Below are positions 38,001 through 46,133 of a DNA stretch of 64,000 nucleotides, piece after piece. The notes below the pieces were generated by a model. The model worked only from the letters and a program-made list of their open reading frames with translations, ran no database searches and was not told where the DNA came from. Each line of letters opens with the position of its first letter. Within the stretch, counting starts at the first letter, position 1. The stretch comes from Chitinophaga sp. SYP-B3965 (GTDB lineage Bacteria > Bacteroidota > Bacteroidia > Chitinophagales > Chitinophagaceae): positions 496,001 through 560,000 of the forward strand of contig NZ_WJFD01000002.1 in NCBI RefSeq assembly GCF_009647655.1. Reading direction: 5' to 3'. Both the position numbers and the translations under genes were made by a program.

Positions 38001-40618
38001 CACCTGCTAGTTTTGTGGGTGATATTAATATTACCCTAAGAATAGATGACCTGGGTAACACGCCTGGCATTCCTTTTTCTGAGATCCAAACCCTGGTGTT
38101 ACATGTATTACCTACCACACCAGATATCCTGCACGTGTCTTCCAGTACGGCGAACGGCACTTACAAATTGGGAGATGCAATAGAGGTGACCGTCACATTT
38201 GACCAGCCTGTAAATGTGACCGGTACTCCCGTGATCATGTTGGAAACCGGAACAACTGACCGTGCAGCTGCTTATACCAGTGGTTCAGGTACCAGCACGC
38301 TATTTTTCAATTATACAGTAGAAAGCGGAGACGAGTCCAGTGACCTGGATTATACGGCAACCAATGCGTTGATGCTGAATGGCGGTACTATCCGCAATGG
38401 AAGTCTGCTGGATGCAGTATTAAACTTGCCTGCAACAGGATCTGCTAATTCCATAGCGGGCAGCAAGAACCTGGTAATAGATGGTAGTGCGCCAGTCATT
38501 ACATCTGTAACGGTTCCTGCGAATGCTACCTATGTTGCCGGCCAGGTGTTGAGTTTCGCCCTTAGCTTCTCAAAGGTCATTACAGTTACAGGCAATGCTT
38601 CAAGTATAACGATTCAACTGGAAAGCGGTCCGGTACAGGCTACTTATGTTTCCGGCTCCGGTAGTAATGTATTGCTGTATCGTTATGTAGTGGTAACGGA
38701 TAACCTGGATACAGATGGCATCACACTTGGTAACCTTACATTAAATGGTGCCACATTGCAGGATGCTGCAGGCAACAATGCCGTGCTCACCCTAAATAAT
38801 GTACCAGTTACCACAGGCGTACGGATAGATGCAGCAGCACCGGTTGTTACAAGTGTAATGGTACCAGCTGACAAAATATGGAAAGAAGGAGAGGTACTTA
38901 GTTTCACGGTCAATTTTAATGAAGCCGTTATAAAAGATGGTGCTACTGATCCATATATATTGCTCACGATAGGAGAAACGCAGGTGCAATTGATTTATGT
39001 GAGTGGATCTGGTACGAATGCCTACCTGTTTAGATATACTGTGAAAGCCGGGGACCTGGACAGGAACGGTATTGAGATCGGGCCTTCCATCAGATTAAAC
39101 GGCGCAACGTTGAAAGATGCTGCAGGGAATGATGCAAAGACCGGTATTAATAATGCCGGCAGCCTGGTGAATGTGTGGGTGGATGCAGTGCCGCCGGTGG
39201 TTACAGCCGGCCAGGTATTCAGCATTGCTGAAAACAGTGCAGCGGGAACTGCTGTGGGTACTGTGCTGGGAACAGATCCCGGATCAACAGGTACTTTGCA
39301 GCAGTGGACCATCACCAGCAATGTAAATCCTGATGGTGACGGAAATCCTGCATTTGCGATCAATGCTAACACAGGCGCTATCACAGTGAATGATGCAGGA
39401 GACCTGAATTTTGAAGCAACCGCCTCGCTGGCCATATCGGTTACTGTGAGTGATGGTTTGAATACCAGTACAGCAGAAACTGTACGGATCAATCTTACCA
39501 ATGTATCGGAAGCTCCAACTGATATTGCTTTAAGTAATAACACGATCCTGGAGAATAATCAGCCGGCTGCACAGGTAGGATTGTTGTCGTCTACTTCTTC
39601 TGAAACAGGCGCTACGTTTACTTATACATTAGCTGCGGGTGGTGCGGACAATAGTGCATTCACTATTTCAGGCAATAGCCTGAGAGCTGCGGCGGCCTTT
39701 AATGCAGAAGCAAAATCAACGTATAATATCCGCATCAGGTCTACTGCGCAGAATGGAGAGTTCTTCGAAAAAGCTTTTGTGATAACCGTAACCAATGTAA
39801 ATGAACCTCCAACATTGGATGTTATTACAGACCGCCCTTATTGTGCAACAACGGCAGAGGTTATTATTCCGCTGGCAGGTATTACACCTGGCCCTGAAAC
39901 AACACAAAACACAACGGTAACAGTCAGTTCTAATAATCCTGCATTATTCACACAACTGACAGCGGATAATACGGCCATCCGGTTAAGGATTGCCGCCGCC
40001 GCCAATGGTAATGCCACGATCACTGTAACGGTGAAAGATAATGGCGGAACTGCCAATAATGGGATAGACCAGGTAGTGCGTAGTTTCAATGTTAGCGTAA
40101 CAACTATGACTGCGCCTGTGATCACCAGTAATAAAGGAACCACCATGTCCAAAGGTATTGTTGCTGCCTTAACGGCAACAGGCGGGGTGAGTTATGTATG
40201 GGATAATAGTCCGGGGATCATCAGTGGGCAAAATAGTAATGTACTCAATATTCGTCCGCTGCAAAATGCCACCTACCGTGTAACGGCATCGAACGCTGCC
40301 GGTTGTTCTGCAAGTGCGCAGATTGCCATTGAAGTGGTAGATGATCATAATGTGAACAGCGCCAATATGATGTCACCTAATGGTGATGGCATTAATGAAC
40401 GTTTTGTTATTCAGAACATCGATAGTTATCCCAATAATGAACTGAAGATCTTCGATCGCTCCGGCAGGCTCATTTATAACAAACGTGGATACCAGAATGA
40501 ATGGGATGGTAAAATGAACGGCAGGGTACTGGAAGAAGGTACTTATTATTTCCTGCTGGACTTTGGCCCGGGCCAGCCAAAAGTAAAAGGTTTCATCACT
40601 ATTATTCGTGACAAATAA
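35036..40618 (+). CDS. Giant secreted repeat protein with type IX (CHU_C) sorting domain
   Basis: The protein has about 1860 residues. The signal peptide (ALGILALLLPNYIALAQ) is followed by VCBS/FG-GAP-like Ca-binding repeats (DFDKDGDTDIL, DYDNDGDVDIL, FDADGDQDVLF) over residues ~40-370. Next come a bacterial Ig-like domain (LLISTSPLDNATNVSS), several Ser/Thr-rich cadherin-like repeats and a cadherin-type domain (FSIAENSAAGTAVG). The C-terminal gliding-motility-associated domain (MMSPNGDGINERFVI, YNKRGYQNEWDGK, GTYYFLLDF) directs type IX export. It is probably a cell-surface adhesin. The start at 35036 is set by the signal peptide. The PorP/SprF gene follows 12 bases later. Confidence 0.92.
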   Translation: MKHFYLKALGILALLLPNYIALAQNQIQRTTDPFTMTIANPGRMVIGDFDKDGDTDILYQNGTTAGTGIGFMKNNGGGIYQDFPDATAAGSPFAGFSFAGENISPTALFVFDYDNDGDVDILDRDNGADPATTMGIWRNENGTSFSELATPFTAATWTTFFPRMIAGDFDNDGDKDILFQAGNTMGIGFGYIRNNGGGSFTTFDNANSPATPFTAFLFLTQQMIALTVVDYDNDGDVDIIDRDGGLGVWKNNGGIFLFDPGPFTTLDVGTTHNRILFGDFDADGDQDVLFQKEAVMSTGFGYASNNGSGIFTISPNATTAAGPFNGFDFINEQLSNLFVFDYDNDGDADIIDRDNFGVGGQTGVWRQVGPPPLLISTSPLDNATNVSSTANIVLTFSEAVTKNTGNIYLYNTTTNSLVTSLAIGSPSVTTTNNLSWTIDFPDDFTSNGYYAIRLDANLFRDSENRGTAAITDTTTFNFFVPGHVPPVITTLNGDVAIFTEGGAAAKLDAGGNATASDNSPDFNGAILVANFTANHVNGQDILGIENQGTGPGQIGISGGNVTIGGTIFATFTGGISPAPLVIIMNSAASHAAVTALLRALTYSNNSNNANTNVRSISIALTDTEVLTATANVTASITLVNNPPILTAPDNITVKEDESKLLTGISFTDPDGANGAARVSFLTASGTFIANPVAGITITGNNSSTLILDGTYAALNSYLSGASNVAFAFPANQSSFLVINVLVSDLGNTGGGAQTADKNIQLLGAEVNDRPTITAPASINVIEDLRSPLSGFSFSDIDAGIVDVTLSVPASNGTISTQSMAGITINTVSANEVKLTGILTALNSYISTNNVHFTTALSNTATVALTVTINDGGSTGEDPGTSGTPTNEESTAVIDLVVEGVNDAPTISGVFDQSTLMNITKVLDPFSVSDVDAGNGILNMRLEAYAGLLNLPGTTGLTFIAGDGTADAIMEFTGTLTNINAALHALNFVPPASFVGDINITLRIDDLGNTPGIPFSEIQTLVLHVLPTTPDILHVSSSTANGTYKLGDAIEVTVTFDQPVNVTGTPVIMLETGTTDRAAAYTSGSGTSTLFFNYTVESGDESSDLDYTATNALMLNGGTIRNGSLLDAVLNLPATGSANSIAGSKNLVIDGSAPVITSVTVPANATYVAGQVLSFALSFSKVITVTGNASSITIQLESGPVQATYVSGSGSNVLLYRYVVVTDNLDTDGITLGNLTLNGATLQDAAGNNAVLTLNNVPVTTGVRIDAAAPVVTSVMVPADKIWKEGEVLSFTVNFNEAVIKDGATDPYILLTIGETQVQLIYVSGSGTNAYLFRYTVKAGDLDRNGIEIGPSIRLNGATLKDAAGNDAKTGINNAGSLVNVWVDAVPPVVTAGQVFSIAENSAAGTAVGTVLGTDPGSTGTLQQWTITSNVNPDGDGNPAFAINANTGAITVNDAGDLNFEATASLAISVTVSDGLNTSTAETVRINLTNVSEAPTDIALSNNTILENNQPAAQVGLLSSTSSETGATFTYTLAAGGADNSAFTISGNSLRAAAAFNAEAKSTYNIRIRSTAQNGEFFEKAFVITVTNVNEPPTLDVITDRPYCATTAEVIIPLAGITPGPETTQNTTVTVSSNNPALFTQLTADNTAIRLRIAAAANGNATITVTVKDNGGTANNGIDQVVRSFNVSVTTMTAPVITSNKGTTMSKGIVAALTATGGVSYVWDNSPGIISGQNSNVLNIRPLQNATYRVTASNAAGCSASAQIAIEVVDDHNVNSANMMSPNGDGINERFVIQNIDSYPNNELKIFDRSGRLIYNKRGYQNEWDGKMNGRVLEEGTYYFLLDFGPGQPKVKGFITIIRDK

Positions 40619-40630
40619 AAAATACTGGTT

Positions 40631-41539
40631 ATGAAAAGATATATCTGGAGTGTAGTTTTTTGCCTGCTGGCGCAGCAGTCCATAGCACAGAGTTTTGGTA
40701 ATACCAGTTCACAGGTAGCACCGATGGGCACACAATATTTCCACAACCAATACCTGGGAAACCCTTCATTTGCAGGGGTTGACACAGGACTTCATCTGAA
40801 TGGCGCTTACAGGCGGCAGTGGAATGATGTGCCAGGCGCTCCTATTGCCATGGCATTTACCGCAGATTACCTGGTGGGCAAAAGAGTAGGTACAGGGCTG
40901 AATATATTCCGTGATGAAGCGGGTTTAATTACGCGCACCAGGGTTTCGCTCACTTACGCCTATCATCTCCCCCTTAATAACAGCGGGCGGCAGCAATTGC
41001 ATTTTGGATTGTCCGCTGGTTTGCGGAATGACAGGTTAGATCTTTCCAAAGTAAATGGCAACGCAGGAGATCCTTCGCTCGGTGCATTTAACCGCCGCGA
41101 TAATTATTTCGATATAGATTACGGCATGGCCTACACGGATGGGCATCTGACCTTACAGGCTGCATTACCCAATGTAATCGGGTACTTTAAATCAGAGAAT
41201 AAAGATGTTGCAAACAGTGATACCTGGTTTGCTGCAGCAGGTTACAAGATCGGCCTGGGAGATCATACAACATCTATTGAGCCGAAGGTTTGCTTCCGTG
41301 GCGTGCGGGGTTTTGATAATGTATTTGACCTGGGTGCCAATTTTGTTTTGCTGAACAACTGGGTGAATGTGTTCGGGATGTATCATACTTCGCAGAACTT
41401 TACAGTGGGCGCAGGATTCAACTATCGTACAAGATTCGGCTTACAGTTGATCTATACTTCTCAGACAGCCGGGTTGAAAAATTACCTGGGAGATAGTTTT
41501 ACACTAGGCTTGACCGTTAACCTGTTCAATGGGGAATGA
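40631..41539 (+). CDS. PorP/SprF family type IX secretion membrane protein
   Basis: The 302-residue outer-membrane protein has a signal peptide (VVFCLLAQQSIAQS). The family opening QYFHNQYLGNPSFAG is followed by YRRQWNDVPGAPIAMAFTAD. Strands then alternate to a C-terminal beta signature. PorP/SprF proteins pair with substrates carrying the CHU_C-type sorting domain and help anchor or export them. Here the gene directly follows such a substrate, so the two very probably act together. High confidence from both sequence and order. Confidence 0.95.
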   Translation: MKRYIWSVVFCLLAQQSIAQSFGNTSSQVAPMGTQYFHNQYLGNPSFAGVDTGLHLNGAYRRQWNDVPGAPIAMAFTADYLVGKRVGTGLNIFRDEAGLITRTRVSLTYAYHLPLNNSGRQQLHFGLSAGLRNDRLDLSKVNGNAGDPSLGAFNRRDNYFDIDYGMAYTDGHLTLQAALPNVIGYFKSENKDVANSDTWFAAAGYKIGLGDHTTSIEPKVCFRGVRGFDNVFDLGANFVLLNNWVNVFGMYHTSQNFTVGAGFNYRTRFGLQLIYTSQTAGLKNYLGDSFTLGLTVNLFNGE

Positions 41540-41606
41540 GATTTGAATATGAACCATTTACACTGGCCCCGATTTTGCTAGGTATATTATCAAACACGAG
41601 GACAGT

Positions 41607-41999
41607 ATGGGTATCGCAGATGACTTCTCCACAAAAAAGGCAAAGGACCTTTTTATCTCAGAAGACTCCACAGAGATCATCTATTTACGGGATGATCTGG
41701 TGTTTGAGAGATTTTACGTCCATGCAGATCACGATCTTAAAGAACGGTATGCAGGGACCTATGTGCCTGGGGATAAGGAACTGCGGTTTCGTAAAGATGA
41801 TGGCGGTGAATCGTTTACGTTGGTCTACCAGGGAAATGATCACCTTATTTCTGATGAAGGACAGCATTTTTATCGCATCGATTCTGCTTTGTTACAGGAG
41901 AACTTTTTGCTGAAACGGGCTATTTATATGGGGAAAAAGTTTCTTTCTCATACCCGCCTGAACGGAATCCCTAAGATTTGCACCGGAAAGGATCTATAA
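41607..41999 (+). CDS. Hypothetical protein, possibly frameshifted at its end
   Basis: The 130-residue protein is not recognised. It is rich in charged residues (RDDLVFERFYVHADHDLKER) with no signal peptide or helix. After RLNG the current frame ends in PKICTGKDL. Shifted by one base near 41965, the same DNA reads on as TESLRFAPERIYK and FSAEAIDLDELT to a stop at 42042, which looks more protein-like. A one-base indel near the 3' end is therefore possible. The gene lies 67 bases after PorP/SprF; whether it belongs to that operon is unknown. Confidence 0.5.
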   Translation: MGIADDFSTKKAKDLFISEDSTEIIYLRDDLVFERFYVHADHDLKERYAGTYVPGDKELRFRKDDGGESFTLVYQGNDHLISDEGQHFYRIDSALLQENFLLKRAIYMGKKFLSHTRLNGIPKICTGKDL

Positions 42000-42042
42000 G
42001 AACTTTTCTGCGGAAGCTATTGATCTGGATGAGCTTACATGA

Positions 42043-42347
42043 TGTAGGACATATATACACTATCTGCACTATGTTAGGCTTTGCAGAAATGAATAAATCT
42101 CCACTATTGGTTGATTAACAGTTATTTACATATTCCACTGCTGTTTGGGAAAGGGCTTTTGTGCCTTAAAATACCCTGAAAGCCATCAAAATCCGTATCT
42201 TTACCTCCGATTACAGCTATGTGAATGTTTTATTTCGCCAGATATTAATTCCCTTCGCCTACGATCAACCGTCCTCGTTTGTAATTCACCAGAAGAGAAA
42301 AGGAATCATTTAGCGCATTATTTTGTTTAAAAAACAATCAAACATAT
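42043..42347. other. Gene-free region
   Basis: No credible gene is seen. The open frame around 42145 lacks any start context or family resemblance. A TATCTTTA near 42199 is one base from the TAnnTTTG promoter box and could serve the downstream hypothetical gene. Confidence 0.45.
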
Positions 42348-42713
42348 ATGAACAACGAAATTGGGAGATATCAGCAGTTGTGGAAAAAATACGTACCTGT
42401 TATCAAGATTTTACTGAAAAAATCTTTGGCTGAGGAGCAACGTTTAGCGCTGTCTAAGAGAGAATTTGAAGTTGCTGCCAATAAGATCAAGTACAATTAC
42501 CAGTTTACGATGGAGATCGAAAAAGGTAAAGTACAAAATGATATCAGGGATTCCGCTGTTGCGATAGATTTAATGCAGTTGTTGAATGAGAATGGTGATG
42601 TGCAACGTTGGTTGATCGATAAAAATGTGAAGATGAACATGAGCAAAGGATTTGAACTGATCCTGAATGCTTCAGTGTTAGAGCCGGTTGCAGTAGTTGC
42701 CGATCCTGAATAA
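42348..42713 (+). CDS. Conserved-looking hypothetical protein
   Basis: The 121-residue protein is mostly predicted helical: ENEIGRYQQL-like start MNNEIGRYQQLWKKYVPVI, then a Lys/Glu-rich central helix. No catalytic motif, signal peptide or membrane segment is visible. It is followed by a strong terminator, so it is an independent unit or the end of one. Function unknown. Confidence 0.6.
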   Translation: MNNEIGRYQQLWKKYVPVIKILLKKSLAEEQRLALSKREFEVAANKIKYNYQFTMEIEKGKVQNDIRDSAVAIDLMQLLNENGDVQRWLIDKNVKMNMSKGFELILNASVLEPVAVVADPE

Positions 42714-42738
42714 TAAATAAAGATAGTTTTTATACTAT

Positions 42739-42770
42739 AGGCCGTCCTCTTTGAGGTGCGGCCTTTTTTA
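42739..42770 (+). terminator. Terminator after the hypothetical gene
   Basis: AGGCCGTCCTC and GAGGTGCGGCCT pair with a small internal bulge around TTT, followed by TTTTT. It lies about 25 bases after the stop at 42713. Confidence 0.8.
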
Positions 42771-42780
42771 TGGATTTTAC

Positions 42781-42788
42781 TATATTTG
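42781..42788 (+). promoter_or_regulatory. -7 promoter element TATATTTG
   Basis: TATATTTG fits the TAnnTTTG consensus. It follows the upstream terminator and precedes the Crp-like gene by 77 bases. Confidence 0.55.
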
Positions 42789-42865
42789 CCCCACCCTATT
42801 ATTCGTATCTGACTGATCATCGAACCGAGACCCATTTAATTACTCAAAATTAAAAACGGTATCGT

Positions 42866-43507
42866 ATGTCAGAAAAACAGCCTCAGTACAACATTCACAA
42901 AAGTGCATCTAAATTAAGCATTGAGATCATTGAAGCTATTTACAAAGTATTGTTTGAGAGATTCAATATGATCTACCCTGTTAGTGAAGATTTATGGAAC
43001 TCCATCATCAGGCATTCGCAGGTAAAGGTATTTAAGAAAAAACAGCATATGCTGGAGATCGGAAAAATAAACCGTGATATACATTTTATTTTTTCCGGTA
43101 CTTTATGGGCTTATTATGTTGGTGAAAAAGGAGAACGAATTTCATGGTTTTTGATTGAAGGTGATATGGCTATTTCTGTAGTAAGTTTTCATAACCAAAT
43201 AAAAAGTTATGAAGGTATATACGTGCATGAAGAGGCGATCTGCATTTCAATGTCTCACGAAATGCTACAGTGGCACTATGCTAATTTTGTGGAGTTTAAT
43301 GTTATTGGACTACAAACCATTATACCCTATCATGTGAAGGATAATGTAAGGGTATATTCTTCTATTATGGAAGACGCCACAGAAAGATATAATCGGTTAC
43401 TGGAAACAATTCCGGACATTTTTACTCGTGTGCCGGCTAATCGGGTAGCTAGTTACCTGGATATTTCAGCTGAAACACTCAGCCGGATAAGAGCCGGAAA
43501 ATATTGA
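42866..43507 (+). CDS. Crp/Fnr-like transcriptional regulator (cNMP-binding fold)
   Basis: The 213-residue regulator has a cyclic-nucleotide-binding-like beta-roll (HMLEIGKINRDIHFIFSGTLWAYYV) and the segment RISWFLIEGDMAISV. A dimerisation helix leads to a C-terminal helix-turn-helix (RVPANRVASYLDISAETLSRIRAGKY). The ligand pocket lacks the classic Arg-Ser pair of cAMP-binding Crp, so the effector is uncertain. It has its own promoter. The next gene is an XRE regulator 69 bases downstream with a separate promoter/operator. Confidence 0.88.
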   Translation: MSEKQPQYNIHKSASKLSIEIIEAIYKVLFERFNMIYPVSEDLWNSIIRHSQVKVFKKKQHMLEIGKINRDIHFIFSGTLWAYYVGEKGERISWFLIEGDMAISVVSFHNQIKSYEGIYVHEEAICISMSHEMLQWHYANFVEFNVIGLQTIIPYHVKDNVRVYSSIMEDATERYNRLLETIPDIFTRVPANRVASYLDISAETLSRIRAGKY

Positions 43508-43525
43508 TATAGATCAAGATTTAGG

Positions 43526-43561
43526 TAATAAATGAGGTTTAACTTTGAACCTCATTTATTA
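43526..43561 (+). promoter_or_regulatory. Promoter -7 box embedded in a perfect 14-bp inverted repeat (operator)
   Basis: TAATAAATGAGGTT (43526-43539) and its exact complement AACCTCATTTATTA (43548-43561) flank the eight bases TAACTTTG, which is itself a perfect TAnnTTTG -7 element. A dimer bound to the repeat would cover the promoter completely. The XRE regulator starts 15 bases downstream, so autorepression is the natural reading. No U-tract follows, which argues against a terminator for the upstream gene. Confidence 0.85.
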
Positions 43562-43576
43562 TGTAAATCCACAAAT

Positions 43577-43948
43577 ATGAAAGACCTCAGTAAAAAACTC
43601 TTCCTGTTAAGAGCACTGCACCAACTCACACAAAAGGGAGTAGCAGACGAAATAGGCGTTTCCACTACTATATATGGAGGCCTCGAAAAGGACGCTTCCA
43701 GTATTCCCATTAAACGGCTGGAAAGGATAGTGGCAATATATGGCCTTACATTGGAGAACTTATTTGCCTTTGATGAAAAAGACCTCATTGCTCTTATGAA
43801 AGGTAAAACACCGAATTCCTTACTGGAGGAATTCCTGCCGGAGCTGGTATCAAAAATGGATGCCATTAATAAGCTGCTTTGCCAGCTTGTTCAGCATTCT
43901 ATTCTGCAGATAGAGATACTGTCGAGAAACAGGCCGGGGCTTGGTTAA
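43577..43948 (+). CDS. XRE family helix-turn-helix regulator
   Basis: The 123-residue protein has an HTH in its first ~65 residues (LRALHQLTQKGVADEIGVST, YGGLEKDASSIPIKRLERI), a typical Cro/CI-like fold. The C-terminal half has a possible coiled coil (LPELVSKMDAINKLLCQLV), probably for dimerisation. ATG 43577 is used because the longer frame would start inside the operator. Its promoter -7 box is nested within a palindrome, pointing to autoregulation. It overlaps the convergent SDR gene by four bases. Targets elsewhere are unknown. Confidence 0.87.
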   Translation: MKDLSKKLFLLRALHQLTQKGVADEIGVSTTIYGGLEKDASSIPIKRLERIVAIYGLTLENLFAFDEKDLIALMKGKTPNSLLEEFLPELVSKMDAINKLLCQLVQHSILQIEILSRNRPGLG

Positions 43949-44742
43949 TGTTTCAGCCCGGCTTTCCTTGCAATAGAATAATATAAAGGAGGAATAAACT
44001 TTCGCAAATACCAAAGCAGTTTTTCAGAGCGTGCAATGATCAGATGCCTTTTCTTTCTTTCTATTGCTGTCAGTATCCTGGAAGCACATACAGCTACAGG
44101 AATACCATTCTGCTGTCCTTTATCCATCTGACCATGCAAACTACCGGTGCCTGTAAGGGCATGCAGAGAGATGGGCGTGTTGACCCTGCCCGGGCTGATG
44201 ATGGTAATATGTAATCCGGGAATGGTGTGTTCTACCTGCAATGTTTCGAAGTAACCATGCAATGCATGTTTGGCTGCGGAATAGGCCGTGCGTAAAGGGA
44301 ATCCCATTAGCCCGGCCATGCTGCTGATCACTATCACGTGGCCAGATTGCCTTTGCCGGAAATGTGGTAATAAATGTTTGGTCAGGGATACGGGGGCAAA
44401 GAAATTTATCTCCATGAGGGTTCTATCTACTTCCTCAGCTGTGTCTACAGCCAGGGAACGTTGTGTAACACCGGCATTGTTGATGAGGATATCAATATGA
44501 CCATAGGCCCGCAGGGCTTTAACTGTGAGAGATGCTAATGGATCATTGACCAGGTCTGTGGGAAGTACAATACAATCCGTGGTGTAGGTCAGGCACTGTT
44601 GTTGAACAGCCTGTAGAGCGGTTTCGTTCCTGGCACTCAGGATCAGGCGGGCTTTTTCTTTTGCCAGTTGCACTGCGAGCTCTGCTCCCAGTCCGGAGGA
44701 GGCGCCTGTTATCCAGATCACTTTATCTGCAAAATGCTTCAT
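43945..44742 (-). CDS. Short-chain dehydrogenase/reductase family protein
   Basis: The 265-residue SDR has the cofactor motif GASSGLGAELA, NNAG, ISSMAGL with catalytic Ser, and YSAAKHAL with catalytic Tyr/Lys. The C-terminal hydrophobic segment resembles DltE/YqjQ-type SDRs. The substrate is unknown. It ends convergently with the XRE gene and starts 46 bases from the slipin gene end, both on the minus strand, so it could be cotranscribed with slipin and the upstream tRNA cluster. Confidence 0.92.
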   Translation of the reverse strand: MKHFADKVIWITGASSGLGAELAVQLAKEKARLILSARNETALQAVQQQCLTYTTDCIVLPTDLVNDPLASLTVKALRAYGHIDILINNAGVTQRSLAVDTAEEVDRTLMEINFFAPVSLTKHLLPHFRQRQSGHVIVISSMAGLMGFPLRTAYSAAKHALHGYFETLQVEHTIPGLHITIISPGRVNTPISLHALTGTGSLHGQMDKGQQNGIPVAVCASRILTAIERKKRHLIIARSEKLLWYLRKFIPPLYYSIARKAGLKH

Positions 44743-44787
44743 GCCTATAAAGATAAGGAGCCGGCCGATACACCAGCCAACTCCTTT

Positions 44788-45870
44788 TTATTTTTGGGTA
44801 ACAAAGATCTGTCTTAACTGATCGATCAACACACCATTTCCGCTTACACTGATACTATCGATCTTTTCAGCAATCTTCTCCACATATTCCATCTCCTTCA
44901 ATTTGAACAACATGGGATTATCTTCCATCAGTTTAGCAGTGTTCAGCAAACTACGGGTGCTGGCAGTTTCCTCCCTTCTCATGATGATATTGGCCTGCGC
45001 TTTCTTTTCCGCTACCAATACCTGGTTCATGATGTCTTTCATCTCCCCTGGCAGGATAATATCCCTTACACCAATGGCAGATACTTCCACCCCTAATGCA
45101 GCTACATCCACATGCAGACTGATGCTGTCCTTCTTTTCCAGCAATTCATCAAAGCTCAAAGCAGAGATGTATTCCCTTAAAGCTAACTGAACCATGATGT
45201 ACAACTGACGTTCACAGTCCTTGTTCTCCAACAGGGCTTTTATAATGTCTGTAACCCTGTACTGCACCCAGGCATTGATTCTTAATCCGGCTTTATCCTT
45301 CGTTAAGATCTCCTGCCCGTTGATCTCCAGTTGTACCTGACGAGTATCTGCTTTCCTGACGCTTATCATCATGTTGGTCTTCCACCAGAGGTATGTTCCG
45401 CCATGTAAGGTTTGTACATACTTACCATCCACGAACAGTAATGCCTGCTCGTAACTTTCTACTGTATAGGAAAACACATATGGCGCCATCAATTTGCTTT
45501 GCAAAGTGGCCTTATTCAGGTCTTCTGTGATCTCGATCTTGCTGATGTCCGCATGAACGAACTTATATTCGATCAGGCTTTTCCAGTAAGCATAACGCCC
45601 TGGTGCTAATACTTTCTTTAACAGACCGTTCTCGTATTGCAACGCAATTTCATTGTCTTTTACTTCAATCACCTGCAAGGCTTCTGCTAATGCAGCATCC
45701 TGCAAATAGATATTTAATTCCTGTGCAGGATTAAAGATCTGGAACTTATCGTGGTACACGACATCCTCAGAAAAGGTAAGCCAGTGCTTTCCTTCCGTCA
45801 ACATCCTTTTGTACACGCCGCGTTTGAAGACCAGACCAACCTGGTACGCGTTAATGGTAACCCTTTTCAT
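44788..45870 (-). CDS. Slipin (SPFH/band-7 family protein)
   Basis: The ~360-residue protein has the SPFH domain in its C-terminal two thirds: KAGLRINAWVQYRV, CERQLYIMVQLALREYISAL and LGVEVSAIGVRDIILPGEM, followed by a coiled coil (VAEKKAQANIIMRREETAST). An unusual N-terminal beta-rich half (VGLVFKRGVYKRMLTEGKHWL) contains two homologous modules. The start at 45870 is used because the longer frame lacks context. SPFH proteins assemble membrane scaffolds; slipins of this type are known to me as partners of RNA-repair genes. Here the gene lies downstream of a minus-strand tRNA/tRNA-like cluster. Confidence 0.85.
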   Translation of the reverse strand: MKRVTINAYQVGLVFKRGVYKRMLTEGKHWLTFSEDVVYHDKFQIFNPAQELNIYLQDAALAEALQVIEVKDNEIALQYENGLLKKVLAPGRYAYWKSLIEYKFVHADISKIEITEDLNKATLQSKLMAPYVFSYTVESYEQALLFVDGKYVQTLHGGTYLWWKTNMMISVRKADTRQVQLEINGQEILTKDKAGLRINAWVQYRVTDIIKALLENKDCERQLYIMVQLALREYISALSFDELLEKKDSISLHVDVAALGVEVSAIGVRDIILPGEMKDIMNQVLVAEKKAQANIIMRREETASTRSLLNTAKLMEDNPMLFKLKEMEYVEKIAEKIDSISVSGNGVLIDQLRQIFVTQK

Positions 45871-46006
45871 TTCTACAATTTTTAATTTTAAAAAGTCAGC
45901 TATGCTTTCCATTCAATTCACACGGAAGCGGATTTCAATGATGTTAAACCTGGTAGTTGTGCAACTCATCATAACAAGTAACAGGAATGCGCATCACCTC
46001 TACATC

Positions 46007-46042
46007 CGCTTGCAGAGCGTTCACCGAACTATACGGCAAGCG
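46007..46042 (-). ncRNA. Structured leader hairpin upstream of slipin
   Basis: CGCTTGC and GCAAGCG form a 7-bp stem. A nested GTTC-ACC-GAAC hairpin sits in the loop. It lies 137 bases before the slipin start, downstream of the permuted tRNA-like element, and may be a processing or regulatory structure of the same transcript. Confidence 0.45.
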
Positions 46043-46133
46043 TCACTGACTTTTTTGTGGCAGACCATTTATTAAGGAGTGGTCTAACTCCTTCAAATCA
46101 CCCTTTGTGAGTGCGGGATTTTACCCCGCGTTT

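Noticed and set aside
42145..42330. Short plus-strand open frame
   Set aside because: No start context, no conserved features, lies in an AT-rich intergenic region.
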